A stretch of 64,000 nt of DNA, taken from Harmonia axyridis (Eukaryota > Arthropoda > Insecta > Coleoptera > Coccinellidae). The translations under genes were made by a program, and so were the position numbers. The stretch is taken from NCBI RefSeq assembly GCF_914767665.1, contig NC_059508.1, forward strand, positions 24,613,501-24,677,500, in the 5' to 3' direction. Positions within the stretch are counted from its first letter, which is position 1; each line of letters starts with the position of its first letter. Positions 1 to 11,558 of the stretch are shown here, one piece after another. The notes under the pieces are model-generated. The model saw only the letters and a program-made list of their open reading frames with translations, was not told where the DNA came from and made no database searches.

Positions 1-261
1 ATCGAATGTCACGCAGGTAGCTATAATCTCCCACGTGGTAAGGTCAATTGCTGCTGTAACCACAAATGCACGACTGACTTCTGTTGTTGATTTCATTTGT
101 TTGTTATTTCCTTCAATGTTTCCCATTCTAACACTTCTCATCGTATTGCACAGGGACGAAAGCTTGACACACGTGTCTAAGGATACCACTTTGGTATAAG
201 GGACTGTTCTTATTCAATTCTTCTTGTTTAATGAACAATTATCCAAGTAAGCCGTTACACA
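1..261. repeat. Leading partial monomer (m18-m278)
   Basis: The window opens inside a unit at m18. It carries the CTCGAATG-like variant (A at m22), the CCCATT variant at m140 and TTCTCATCG at m154, a combination not seen as such elsewhere in the window. Its right half, with AAGGATACC and the TTCAATTC tail, matches the unit at 5231. The array therefore continues upstream of the window. Confidence 0.95.
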
Positions 262-1480
262 TTGTTGATTTTCTTGGACTCGGATGTCACGCAGGTAGCT
301 ATAATCTCCCACGTGGTAAGGTCAATTGCTGCTGTAACCACAAATGCACGACTGACTTCTGTTGTTGATTTCATTCGTTTGTTATTTTCTTCAATGTTTC
401 TCATTCTAACACTTTTCATCGTAATGCACAGGGACGAAAGCTTGACACACGTGTCTACGGAAACCACATTGGTATAAGGGACTGTTCTTACTTCATTCTT
501 TCTGTATAATGATCAATTATCCAATTAAGCCATTCCACATTGTTGATTTTCTTGGACTCGGATGTCACGCAGGTAGCTATAATCTCCCACGTGGTAAGGT
601 CAATTGCTGCTGTAATCACAAATGCACGACTGACTTCTGTTGTTGATTTGATTTGTTTGTTATTTCCTTCAATGTTTCCCATTCTAACACTTCTCATCGT
701 ATTGCACAGGGACGAAAGCTTGACACACGTGTCTATGGAAACCACATTGGTATAAGGGACTGTTCTTATTCCCTTCTTTCTGTATAATGATCAATTATCC
801 AAGTAAGCCATTCCACATTGTTGATTTTCTTGGACTCGGATGACACGCAGGTAGCTATTATCTTTTACGTGGTAAGATCAATTGCTGCTGTAACCACAAA
901 TGCACGACTGACTTCTGTTGTTGATTTCATTTGTTTGTTATTTCCTTTAATGTTTCTCATTCTAACACTTTTCATCGTATTGCACAGGGACGAAAGCTTG
1001 ACACGCGTGTCTAAGGAAAACACTTTGGTATAAGGGACTGTTCTTATTCCCTTCTTTTTGTTTAATGAACAATTATCCAAGTAAGCCGTTCCACATTGTT
1101 GATTTTCTTGGGCTCGGATGTCACGCAGGTAGCTGTAATCTCCCACGTGGTAAGGTCAATTGCTGCTGTAACCACGAATGCACGACTGACTTCTGTTGTT
1201 GATTTCATTCGTTTGTTATTTTCTTCAATGATTCTCATTCTAACACTTTTCATCGTATTGCACAGGGACGAAAGCTTGACACGCGTGTCTAAGGAAACCA
1301 CTTTGGTATAAGGGACTGTTCTTATTCCCTTCTTTTTGTTTAATGAACAATTATCCAAGTAAGCCATTCCACATTGTTGATTTTCTTGGACTCGGATGTC
1401 ACGCAGGTAGCTATAATCTCCCACGTGGTGAGGTCAATTGCTGCTGTAACCACAAATGCACGACTGACTTCTGTTGTTGA
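1..1480. repeat. Segment A, copy 1 (pairs with 5248-6727)
   Basis: Five successive monomers match the block 5247 bp downstream in order and in private variants, including the ATTCAATTC tail (near 209), AAGATC at about 872 and AAAACAC at about 1017. Similarity is weaker in the first 150 bp and ends near m109-115 of the unit at 1374, where copy 2 switches to a GATCTCATTCG variant. The 262 unit has GTTACAC before it, while copy 2 has GTTCCAC. Confidence 0.85.
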
Positions 1481-1651
1481 TTTCATTTGTTTGTTATTTC
1501 CTTCAATGTTTCTCATTCTAACACTTTTCATCGTATTGCACAGGGACGAAAGCTTGACACACGTGTCTAAGGAAACCACTTTGGTATAAGGGACTGTTCT
1601 TATTCCCTTCTTTTTGTTTAATGAACAATTATCCAAGTAAGCCGTTCCACA

Positions 1652-1925
1652 TTGTTGATTTTCTTGGACTCGGATGACACGCAGGTAGCTATAATCTTTT
1701 ACGTGGTAAGGTCAATTGCTGCTGTAACCACAAATGCACGACTGACTTCTGTTATTGATTTCATTCGTTTGTTATTTTCTTCAATGTTTCTCATTCTAAC
1801 ACTTTCCATCGTATTGCACAGGGACGAAAGCTTGACACGCGTGTCTAAGGAAACCACTTTGGTATAAGGGACTGTTCTTATTCCCTTCTTTTTGTTTAAT
1901 GAACAATTATCCAAGCCATTCCACA
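1652..1925. repeat. 274-bp monomer with 4-bp deletion at its end
   Basis: CCAAGTAAGCC is shortened to CCAAGCC at about 1911-1917 (m263-270). The same deletion appears in the units starting at 11559 and 15170, so all three descend from one event. The unit is of the FY subtype (GATGACACG, CTTTTACGTGG). Confidence 0.9.
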
Positions 1926-2481
1926 TTGTTGATTTTCTTGGACTCGGATGTCACGCAGGTAGCTATAATCTCCCACGTGGTGAGGTCAATTGCTGCTGTA
2001 ATCACAAATGCACGACTGACTTCTGTTGTTGATTTCATTCGTTTGTTATTTTCTTCAATGTTTCTCATTCTAACACTTTTCATCGTATTGCACAGGGACG
2101 AAAGCTTGACACACTTGTCTAAGGAAACCACTTTGGTATAAGGGACTGTTCTTATTCCCTTCTTTTTGTTCAATCAACAATTATCCAAGTAAGCCATTCC
2201 ACATTGTTGATTTTCTTGGACTCGGATGTCACGCCGGTAGCTATAATCTCCCACGTGGTAAGGTCAATTGCTGCTGTAACCACAAATGCACGACTGACTT
2301 CTGTTGTTGATTTCATTTGTTTGTTATTTCCTTCAATGTTTCTCATTCTAACACTTTTCATCGTATTGCACAGGGACGAAAGCTTGACACGCGTGTCTAA
2401 GGAAACCACTTTGGTATAAGGGACTGTTCTTATTTCCTTCTTTTTGTTTAATGAACAATTATCCAAGTAAGCCGTTCCACA

Positions 2482-3565
2482 TTGTTGATTATCTTGGGCT
2501 CGGATGTCACGCAGGTAGCTGTAATCTTCCACGTGGTAAGGTCAATTGCTGCTGTAACCACGAATGCACGACTGACTTCTGTTGTTGATTTCATTCGTTT
2601 GTTATTTCCTTCAATGTTTCTCATTCTAACACTTTTCATCGTATTGCACAGGGACGAAAGCTTGACACGCGTGTCTAAGGAAACCACTTTGGTATAAGGG
2701 ACTGTTCTTATTTCCTTCTTTTTGTTTAATGAACAATTATCCAAGTAAGCCGTTCCACATTGTTGATTTTCTTGGGCTCGGATGTCACGCAGGTAGCTGT
2801 TATCTCCCACGTGGTAAGGTCAATTGCTGCTGTAACCACGAATGCACGACTGACTTCTGTTGTTGATTTCATTCGTTTGTTATTTTCTTCAATGTTTCTC
2901 ATTCTAACACTTTTCATCGTATTGCACAGTGACGAAAGCTTGACACACGTGTCTAAGGAAACCACTTTGGTATGAGGGACTACTCTTCTTCCCTTTTTTC
3001 TTTTTGATGAACAATTATCCAAGTAAGCCATTCCACATTGTTGATTTTCTTGGACTAGGATGTCACGCAGCTATCTATAATCTCTCACGTGGAAAGGTCA
3101 ATTGCTGCTGTAACCACAAATGCACGACTGACTTCTGTTGTTGATTTCTTTTGTTTGTTATTTCCTTCTATGTTTCTCATTCTAACACTTTTCATCGTAT
3201 TGCACAGGGACGAAAGCTTGACACACATGTCTTAGAAAACCACTTTGGTATGAGGGACTGTTCTTATTCCCTTTTTTTTGTTTAATCAACAATTATCCAA
3301 GTAAGCCATTCCACATTGTTGATTTTCTTGAACTCGGATGACACGCAGGTAGCTATAATCTCCCACGTGGTAAGGTCAATTGCTACTGTAACCACAAATG
3401 CACGACTGACTTCTGTTGTTGATTTCATTTGTTTGTTATTTCCTTCTATGTTTCTCATTCTAACACTTTTTATCGTATTGCACAGGGACGAAAGCTTGAC
3501 ACGCGTGTCTAAGGAAACCACTTTTTTTTGTTTAATCAACAATTATCCAAGTAGGCCATTCCACA
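2482..3565. repeat. Four-monomer block 'II-G-AGG-NDD', copy 1
   Basis: Units at 2482 (GATTATC, TTGGGCTCGG), 2760 (TTGGGCTCGG, CAGTGACG), 3038 (GGACTAGG, GCAGCTATC, GTGGAAAGG) and 3316 (TTGAACTCGG, GATGACACG) form an ordered tetramer. It is 1084 bp because the last unit has the 28-bp deletion. Other copies start at 12111, 13224 and 16000. Confidence 0.85.
3316..3565. repeat. 250-bp monomer with 28-bp deletion
   Basis: The stretch from about m209 to m236, which normally includes TATAAGG, is missing, so ACCACTT runs straight into the T-tract at about 3522. The twin is at 16834-17083. The related units at 12946 and 14058, in the same position of the 4-monomer block, keep full length. Confidence 0.9.
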
Positions 3566-4399
3566 TTGTTGATTTTCTTGGACTCGGATGTCACGCAGGT
3601 AGCTATAATCTCCCACGTGGTAAGGTCAATTGCTGCTGTAACCACAAATGCACGACTGACTTCTAATGTTGATTTCATTCGTTTGTTATTTTCTTCAATG
3701 TTTCTCATTTTAATACTTTTCATCGTATTGCACAGGGACGAAAGCTTGACATGCGTGTCTTAGGAAACCACTTTGGTATAAGGGACTGTTCTTATTCCCT
3801 TTTTTTTGTTTAATGAACAATTATCCGAATAAGCCGTTCCACATTGTTGATTTTCTTGGACTCGGATGACACGCAGGTAGCTATAATCTTTTACGTGGTA
3901 AGGTCAATTGCTGCTGTAACCACAAATGCACGACTGACTTCTGTTGTTGATTTCATTCGTTTGTTATTTTCTTCAATGTTTCTCATTCTTACACTTTTCA
4001 TCGTATTGCACAGGGACGAAAGCTTGACACACGTGTCTATGGAAACCACATTCGTATAAGGGACTGTTCTTACTTCATTCTTTCTGTATAATGATCAATT
4101 ATCCAAGTAAGTCATTCCACATTGTTGATTTTCTTGAACTCGGATGTCACGCAGGTAGCTATAATCTCCCACGTGGTAAGGTCAATTGCTGCTGAAACCA
4201 CAAATGCACGACTGACTTCTGTTGTTGATTTCATTTGTTTGTTATTTCCTTCAATGTTTCTCATTCTAACACTTTTCATCGTATTGCACAGGGACGAAAG
4301 CTTGACACACGTGTCTAAGAAAACCACTTTGGTATGAGGGACTGTTCTTATTTCCTTCTTTTTGTTCAATCAACAATTATCCAAGTAAGCCATTCCACA

Positions 4400-4674
4400 T
4401 TGTTGATTTTCTTGGACTCGGATGTCACGCAGGTAGCTATAAGCTCCCACGTGGTAAGGTCAATTGCTGCTGTAATCACAAATGCACGACTGACTTCTGT
4501 TGTTGATTTCATTTGTTTGTTATTTCCTTCTATGTTTCTCATTCTAACACTTTTCATCGTATTGCACAGGGACGAAAGCTTGACACACGTGTCTAAGGAA
4601 ACCACTTTGGTATAAGGGACTGTTCTTATTTTTTTTTTGTTTAATCAACAATTATCCAAGTAGGCCATTCCACA
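4400..4674. repeat. 275-bp monomer, shortened T-tract
   Basis: Three bases are missing where TTATTCCCTTC is replaced by an uninterrupted T-run near 4628-4637. The twin unit at 17918-18192 has the same form. Slippage in the T-tract is the simplest explanation. Confidence 0.85.
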
Positions 4675-5247
4675 TTGTTGATTTTCTTGGACTCGGATGT
4701 CACGCAGGTAGCTATAATCTTCCACGTGGTAAGGTCAATTGCTGCTGTAACCACAAATGCACGACTGACTTCTAATGTTGATTTCATTTGTTTGTTATTT
4801 CCTTCAATGTTTCTCATTCTAACACTTCTCATCGTATTGCACAGGGACGAAAGCTTGACACACGTGTCTAAGGAAACCACTTTGGTATAAGGGACTGTTC
4901 TTATTCTCTTTTTTTTGTTTAATCAACAATTATCCAAGTAGGCCATTCCACATTGTTGATTATCTTGGACTCGGATGTCACGCAGGTAGCTATAATCTCC
5001 CACGTGGTAAGGTCAATTGCTGCTGCAACCACAAATGCACGACTGACTTCTGTTGTTGATTTCATTTGTTTGTTATTTCCTTCTATGTTTCTCATTCTAA
5101 CACTTTTCATCGTATTGCACAGGGACGAAAGCTTGACACGCGTGTCTAAGGAAACCACTTTGGTATAAGGGACTGTTCTTATTCCCTTCGTTTTGTTCAA
5201 TCAACAATTATCCAAGTAAGCCATTCCACATTGTTGATTTTCTTGGA

Positions 5248-6727
5248 CTCGAATGTCACGCAGGTAGCTATAATCTCCCACGTGGTAAGGTCAATTGCTG
5301 CTGTAACCACAAATGCTCGACTGACTTCTGTTGTTGATTTCATTTGTTTGTTATTTCCTTCAATGTTTCTCATTCTAACACTTTTCATCGTATTGCACAG
5401 GGACGAAAGCTTGACACACGTGTCTAAGGATACCACTTTGGTATAAGGGACTGTTCTTATTCAATTCTTTTTGTTTAATGAACAATTATCCAAGTAAGCC
5501 GTTCCACATTGTTGATTTTCTTGGACTCGGATGTCACGCAGGTAGCTATAATCTCCCACGTGGTAAGGTCAATTGCTGCTGTAACCACAAATGCACGACT
5601 GACTTCTGTTGTTGATTTCATTCGTTTGTTATTTTCTTCAATGTTTCTCATTCTAACACTTTTCATCGTAATGCACAGGGACGAAAGCTTGACACACGTG
5701 TCTACGGAAACCACATTGGTATAAGGGACTGTTCTTACTTCATTCTTTCTGTATAATGATCAATTATCCAATTAAGCCATTCCACATTGTTGATTTTCTT
5801 GGACTCGGATGTCACGCAGGTAGCTATAATCTCCCACGTGGTAAGGTCAATTGCTGCTGTAATCACAAATGCACGACTGACTTCTGTTGTTGATTTGATT
5901 TGTTTGTTATTTCCTTCAATGTTTCCCATTCTAACACTTCTCATCGTATTGCACAGGGACGAAAGCTTGACACACGTGTCTATGGAAACCACATTGGTAT
6001 AAGGGACTGTTCTTATTCCCTTCTTTCTGTATAATGATCAATTATCCAAGTAAGCCATTCCACATTGTTGATTTTCTTGGACTCGGATGACACGCAGGTA
6101 GCTATTATCTTTTACGTGGTAAGATCAATTGCTGCTGTAACCACAAATGCACGACTGACTTCTGTTGTTGATTTCATTTGTTTGTTATTTCCTTTAATGT
6201 TTCTCATTCTAACACTTTTCATCGTATTGCACAGGGACGAAAGCTTGACACGCGTGTCTAAGGAAAACACTTTGGTATAAGGGACTGTTCTTATTCCCTT
6301 CTTTTTGTTTAATGAACAATTATCCAAGTAAGCCGTTCCACATTGTTGATTTTCTTGGGCTCGGATGTCACGCAGGTAGCTGTAATCTCTCACGTGGTAA
6401 GGTCAATTGCTGCTGTAACCACGAATGCACGACTGACTTCTGTTGTTGATTTCATTCGTTTGTTATTTTCTTCAATGATTCTCATTCTAACACTTTTCAT
6501 CGTATTGCACAGGGACGAAAGCTTGACACGCGTGTCTAAGGAAACCACTTTGGTATAAGGGACTGTTCTTATTCCCTTCTTTTTGTTTAATGAACAATTA
6601 TCCAAGTAAGCCATTCCACATTGTTGATTTTCTTGGACTCGGATGTCACGCAGGTAGCTATAATCTCCCACGTGGTGAGGTCAATTGCTGCTGTAACCAC
6701 AAATGCACGACTGACTTCTGTTGTTGA
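5248..6727. repeat. Segment A, copy 2 (pairs with 1-1480)
   Basis: This copy lies at a constant offset of 5247 bp. The few differences I noticed include CTCTCACG at about 6385 against CTCCCACG in copy 1. Segment A's 262-type unit with flanks also recurs at 19027 and 24308, and related units follow GTTACAC at 42641, 44865, 48854, 51913, 54414 and 58584. Confidence 0.85.
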
Positions 6728-7454
6728 TCTCATTCGTTTGTTGTTTTCTTCAATGATTCTCATTCTAACACTTTTCATCGTATTGCACAGGGACGAAAGC
6801 TTGACACGCGTGTCTAAGGAAACCACTTTGGTATAAGGGATTGTTCTTATTCCCTTCTTTTTGTTTAATGAACAATTATCCAAGTAAGCCGTTCCACATT
6901 GTTGATTTTCTTGGGCTCGGATGTCACGCAGGTAGCTGTAATCTCCCACGTGGTAAGGTCAATTGCTGCTGTAACCACGAATGCACGACTGACTTCTGTT
7001 GTTGATTTCATTCGTTTGTTATTTTCTTCAATGATTCTCATTCTAACACTTTTCATCGTATTGCACAGGGACGAAAGCTAGACACGCGTGTCTAAGGAAA
7101 CCACTTTGGTATAAGGGACTGTTCTTATTCCCTTCTTTTTGTTTAATGAACAATTATCCAAGTAAGCCATTCCACATTGTTGATTTTCTTGGACTCGGAT
7201 GTCACGCAGGTAGCTATAATCTCCCACGTGGTGAGGTCAATTGCTGCTGTAACCACAAATGCACGACTGACTTCTGTTGTTGATTTCATTCGTTTGTTAT
7301 TTTCTTCAATGTTTCTCATTCTAACACTTTTCATCGTAATGCACAGGGACGAAAGCTTGACACACGTGTCTATGGAAACCACATTGGTATAAGGGACTGT
7401 TCTTACTTCATTCTTTCTGTATAATGATCAATTATCCAAGTAAGCCATTCCACA
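6343..7454. repeat. Cassette G-L-Gx-N, copy at 6343
   Basis: Ordered units: G (6343; GGGCTCGG, AGCTGTAATC, ATGATTCTC), L (6621; GATCTCATTCG), Gx (6899; as G with TAGACACG and the 16-bp palindrome) and N (7177; GTAATGCAC). Here N keeps GGGACG, while the later copies have GGAACG. Together with 5460-6342 it forms a block matching 24259-26184 at an offset of 18,799 bp. Confidence 0.85.
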
Positions 7455-8010
7455 TTGTTGATTTTCTTGGACTCGGATGTCACGCAGGTAGCTATAATCT
7501 CCCACGTGGTAAGGTCAATTGCTGCTGTAATCACAAATGCACGACTGACTTCTGTTGTTGATTTGATTTGTTTGTTATTTCCTTCAATGTTTCTCATTCT
7601 AACACTTCTCATCGTATTGCACAGGGACGAAAGCTTGACACACGTGTCTATGGAAACCACATGGGTATAAGGGACTGTTCTTATTCCCTTCTTTCTGTAT
7701 AATGATCAATTATCCAAGTAAGCCATTCCACATTGTTGATTTTCTTGGACTCGGATGACACGCAGGTAGCTATTATCTTTCACGTGGTAAGGTCAATTGC
7801 TGCTGTAACCACAAATGCACGACTGACTTCTGTTGTTGATTTCATTTGTTTGTTATTTCCTTCAATGTTTCTCATTCTAACACTTCTCATCGTATTGCAC
7901 AGGGACGAAAGCTTGACACACGTTTCTAAGGAAACCACTTTGGTATAAGGGACTGTTCTTATTCCCTTCTTTTTGTTTAATGAACAATTATCCAAGTAAG
8001 CCGTTCCACA
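7177..8010. repeat. Mixed monomers 7177-7455-7733
   Basis: Three full-length units. The first two match the units at 62762 and 63040 near the window's right end in subtype and order (offset 55,585 bp). The 7455 unit has CACATGGGTAT (about 7660) and a TTTCTGTATAATGATC tail. The 7733 unit is a hybrid between the FY 5' part (GCTATTATC) and a different 3' part, with CACGTTTCTAAG at about 7919. Confidence 0.75.
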
Positions 8011-8844
8011 TTGTTCATTTTCTTGGGCTCGGATGTCACGCAGGTAGCTGTAATCTCCCACGTGGTAAGGTCAATTGCTGCTGTAACCACAAATGCACGA
8101 CTGACTTCTGTTGTTGATTTCATTCGTTTGTTATTTTCTTCAATGTTTCTCATTCTAATACTTTTCATCGTATTGCACAGGGACGAAAGCTTGACACGCG
8201 TGTCTAAGGAAACCACTTTGGTATAAGGGACTGTTCTTATTCCCTTCTTTTTGCTTAATGAACAATTATCCAAGTAAGCCGTTCCACATTGTTCATTTTC
8301 TTGGGCTCGGATGTCACGCAGGTAGCTGTAATCTCCCACGTGGTAAGGTCAATTGCTGCTGTAACCACAAATGCACGACTGACTTCTGTTGTTGATTTCA
8401 TTCGTTTGTTATTTTCTTCAATGTTTCTCATTCTAACACTTTTCATCGTATTGCACAGGGACGAAAGCTTGACACGCGTGTCTAAGGAAACCACTTTGGT
8501 ATAAGGGACTGTTCTTATTCCCTTCTTTTTGCTTAATGAACAATTATCCAAGTAAGCCGTTCCACATTGTTCATTTTCTTGGGCTCGGATGTCACGCAGG
8601 TAGCTGTAATCTCCCACGTGGTAAGGTCAATTGCTGCTGTAACCACAAATGCACGACTGACTTCTGTTGTTGATTTCATTTGTTTGTTATTTTCTTCAAT
8701 GTTTCTCATTCTAACACTTTTCATCGTATTGCACAGGGACGAAAGCTTGACACACGTGTCTAAGGAAACCACTTTGGTATGAGGGACTGCTCTTCTTCCC
8801 TTTTTTCTTTTTGATGAACAATTATCCAAGTAAGCCATTCCACA
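8011..8844. repeat. Three consecutive near-identical 'F' monomers
   Basis: Units at 8011, 8289 and 8567 all begin TTGTTCATTTTC (C at m6) and share TTGGGCTCGG and AGCTGTAATC. The first two end with the rare TTTTGCTTAATG. The 8011 unit alone has CTAATAC (about 8156), and the 8567 unit changes to another tail after m180. This is a recent single-monomer amplification, unlike the multi-monomer pattern elsewhere. Confidence 0.85.
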
Positions 8845-9122
8845 TTGTTGATTTTCTTGGACTCGGATGTCATGCAGCTTTCTATAATCTCCCACGTGGA
8901 AAGGTCAATTGCTGCTGTAACCACAAATGCACGACTGACTTCTGTTGTTGATTTCATTTGTTTGTTATTTCCTTCTATGTTTCTCATTCTAACACTTTTC
9001 ATCGTATTGCACAGGGACGAAAGCTTGACACACATGTCTGAGAAAACCACTTTGGTATGAGGGACTGTTCTTATTCCCTTTTTTTTGTTTAATCAACAAT
9101 TATCCAAGTAAGCCATTCCACA

Positions 9123-9271
9123 TTGTTGATTTTCTTGGAATGGGATGTCTGTCGTATTGCTGAGGGATGAAAGCTTGACACACGTGTCTAAGGAACCACT
9201 TTGGTATAAGGGACTGTTCTTATTCCCTTCTTTTTGTTTAATGAACAATTATCCAAGTAAGCCATTCCACT
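9123..9271. repeat. Truncated 149-bp monomer
   Basis: The unit opens with TTCTTGGAATGGGATGTC and jumps directly to TGTCGTATTGCTGAGGG, losing about 129 bp (about m27 to m156). GGAATGGG and GCTGAGGGATG are also found at 9842 and about 10114, so this is a deleted member of the divergent subfamily. One A is also missing in AAGGAACCAC. Confidence 0.9.
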
Positions 9272-9549
9272 TTGTTGATTTTCTTGGACTCGGATGTCAC
9301 GCAGGTAGCTATAATCTCCCACGTGGTGAGGTCAATTGCTGCTGTAACCACAAATGCACGACTGACTTCTATTGTTGATTTCATTCGTTTGTTATTTTCT
9401 TCAATGATTCTCATTCTAACACTTTTCATCGTATTGCACAGGGACGAAAGCTTGACACACGTGTCTAAGGACACCACTTTGGTATGAGGGACTGCTCTTC
9501 TTCCCTTTTTTCTTTTTGATGAACAATTATCCAAGTAAGCCATTCCACA

Positions 9550-9827
9550 TTGTTGATTTTCTTGGACTAGGATGTCACGCAGCTATCTATAATCTCCCAC
9601 GTGGAAAGGTCAATTGCTGCTGTAACCAAAACTGGACGACTGACTTCTGTTGTTGATTTCATTTGTTTATTATTTCCTTCTATGTTTCTCATTCTAACAC
9701 TTTTCATCGTATTGCACAGGGACGAAAGCTTGACACACATGTCTGAGAAAACCACTTCGGTATGAGGGACTGTTCTTATTCCCTTTTTTTTGTTTAATCA
9801 ACAATTATCCAAGTAGGCCATTCCACA
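9550..9827. repeat. Full-length monomer with AACCAAAACTGGACG patch
   Basis: The left part is of the GGACTAGG/GTGGAAAGG subtype, but m79-88 reads AAAACTGGACG instead of ACAAATGCACG, as in the divergent units that follow. It is a recombinant between the ordinary and relic subfamilies. Confidence 0.85.
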
Positions 9828-9981
9828 TTGTTGATTTTCTTGGAATGGGATGTCACGCATGTAGCTACAATCTCTCAATTGGTAAGGTCAATTGCTGCTG
9901 TAACCAAAACTGGACGGCTGACTTCTGTTGTTGATTTCATTTGTTTGTTATTTCCTCCAATATTTCCTATTAAGCCATTCC
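9828..9981. repeat. Truncated 154-bp divergent monomer
   Basis: Differences from consensus include GGAATGGG, GCATGTAGCTAC, TCTCAATTGG in place of the CCACGTGG palindrome, AACTGGACGGCTGAC and CTCCAATATTTCC. The right part is missing from about m139, and the sequence resumes at TAAGCCATTCC (about m266). Confidence 0.88.
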
Positions 9982-10230
9982 ACATTTTTGATTTCCTCCC
10001 ACGTGTTAAGGTCAATTGCTGCTGTAACCAAAACTGGACGGTTGACTTCTGTTAATGATTTCATTCGTTTGTTATTTCCTTCAATGTTTCTTACTCTAAC
10101 ACTTTCTGTCGTATTGCTGAGGGATGAAAGCTTGACACACGTGTCTAAGGAAACCACTTTGGTATAAAGGACTGTTCTTATTTCCTTTTTTTTTGTTTAA
10201 TCAACAATTATCCGAGTAGGCCATTCCACA
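9982..10230. repeat. Truncated 249-bp divergent monomer
   Basis: The unit starts TTTTTGATTTCC and jumps to TCCCACGTG, losing about 29 bp near m13-m44. It keeps AACTGGACGGTTGAC, GTTAATGATTTC, TTACTCTAACACTTTCTGTCG and GCTGAGGGATG. It is among the most divergent units of the window and probably an older lineage. Confidence 0.88.
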
Positions 10231-11343
10231 TTGTTGATTTTCTTGGACTCGGATGTCTCGCAGGTAGCTATAATCTCCCACGTGGTAAGGTCAATTGCTG
10301 CTGTAACCACAAATGCACGACTGACTTCTGTTGTTGATTTCATTTGTTTGTTATTTCCTTCTATGTTTCTCATTCTAACACTTTTCATCGTATTGCACAA
10401 GGACGAAAGCTTGACACGCGTGTCTAAGGAAACCACTTTGGTATAAGAGACTGTTCTTATTCCCTTCTTTTTGTTTAATGAACAATTATCCAAGTAAGCC
10501 ATTCCACATTGTTGATTTTCTTGGACTCGGATGTCACGCAGGTAGCTATAATATCCCACGTGGTAAGGTCAATTGCTGCTGTAACCACAAATGCACGACT
10601 GACTTCGGTTGCTGATTTCATTTGTTTGTTATTTCATTCTATGATTCTCATTCTAACACTTTTCATCGTATTGCACAGGGACGAAAGCTTGACACACGTG
10701 CCTAAGGAAACCACTTTGGTATAAGGGAATGTTCTTATTTCCTTTCTTTTTGTTAAATGAACAATTATCCAAGTAAGCCATTCCACATTGTTGATTTTCT
10801 TGGACTCGGATGACACGCGGGTAGCTATAATCTCCCACGTGGTAAGGTCAATTGCTGCTGTAACCACAATTGGACGGCTGACTTCTGTTGTTGATTTCAT
10901 TTGTTTGTTATTTCCTTCAATGTTCCTCATTCTAACACTTCTCATCGTATTGCACAGGGACGAAAGCTTGACACACGTGTCTAAGGAAACCACATTGGTA
11001 TAAGGGACTGTTCTTATTCCCTTCTTTCTGTATGATGATCAATTATCCAAGTAAGCCATTCCACATTATTGATTTTCTTGGACTCGGATGACACGCAGGT
11101 AGCTATAATCTTTAACGTGGTAAGGTCAATTGCTGCTGTAACCACAAATGCACGACTGACTTCTGTTGTTGATTTCATTTGTTTGTTATTTCCTTCAATG
11201 TTTCTCATTCTAACACTTTTCATCGTATTGCACAGGGACGAAAGCTTGACACACGTGTCTAAGGAAACCACTTTGGTATAAGGGACTGTTCTTATTCCCT
11301 TCTTTTTGTTTAATGAACAATTATCCAAGTAAGCCGTTCCACA
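10231..11343. repeat. Mixed monomers 10231-10509-10788-11066
   Basis: The 10231 unit has GATGTCTCGC (about 10251) and CACAAGGACG (about 10397). The 10509 unit is 279 bp with an extra base in the T-tract and has TTCGGTTGCTG at about 10605. The 10788 unit carries ACGCGGG and the AATTGGACGGCTGAC patch. The 11066 unit begins ATTATTGATT and has CTTTAACGTGG, and is repeated at 14892 (offset 3826). Confidence 0.8.
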
Positions 11344-11558
11344 TTGTTGATTTTCTTGGACTCGGATGACACGCAGGTAGCTATAATCTTTTACGTGGTA
11401 AGGTCAATTGCTGCTGTAACCACAAATGCACGACTGACTTCTGTTGTTGATTTCATTCGTTTGTTATTTCCTTTAATGTTTCTCATTCTAACACTTTCCA
11501 TCGTTCTTATTCCCTTCTTTTTGTTTAATGAACAATTATCCAAGTAAGCCGTTCCACA
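11344..11558. repeat. 215-bp monomer with 63-bp deletion
   Basis: TTTCCATCGT joins TCTTATTCCC, removing about m162-m224 with the HindIII, ACGCGT and TATAAGG sites. A 2-bp GT is shared by both ends of the deletion. The unit is followed by an almost identical full 5' copy at 11559, so a local duplication and a deletion both happened here. Confidence 0.9.

Larger units (their letters stand above)
1435..6200. repeat. Segment B, copy 1: 4.8-kb block duplicated 13,518 bp downstream
   Basis: Monomer order, subtype and all three odd monomer lengths (274 bp at 1652, 250 bp at 3316, 275 bp at 4400) are repeated at 15170, 16834 and 17918 with a constant offset of 13,518 bp. Single-base private variants are shared too, such as CCGAATAAG near 3826 and 17344, and AAGATC near 6121 and 19639. 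Copy 1 differs by an internal patch near 3836-3975. The end is near 6200, where 19710 reads TCCGTTAATG. Confidence 0.9.

Noticed and set aside
9145..9378. Longer plus-strand frame across the truncated 9123 unit, and the similar frames at 19861-20244 and 3316-3666
   Set aside because: Each arises from a deletion that changes the frame between two satellite units. The frame is built from satellite sequence only.
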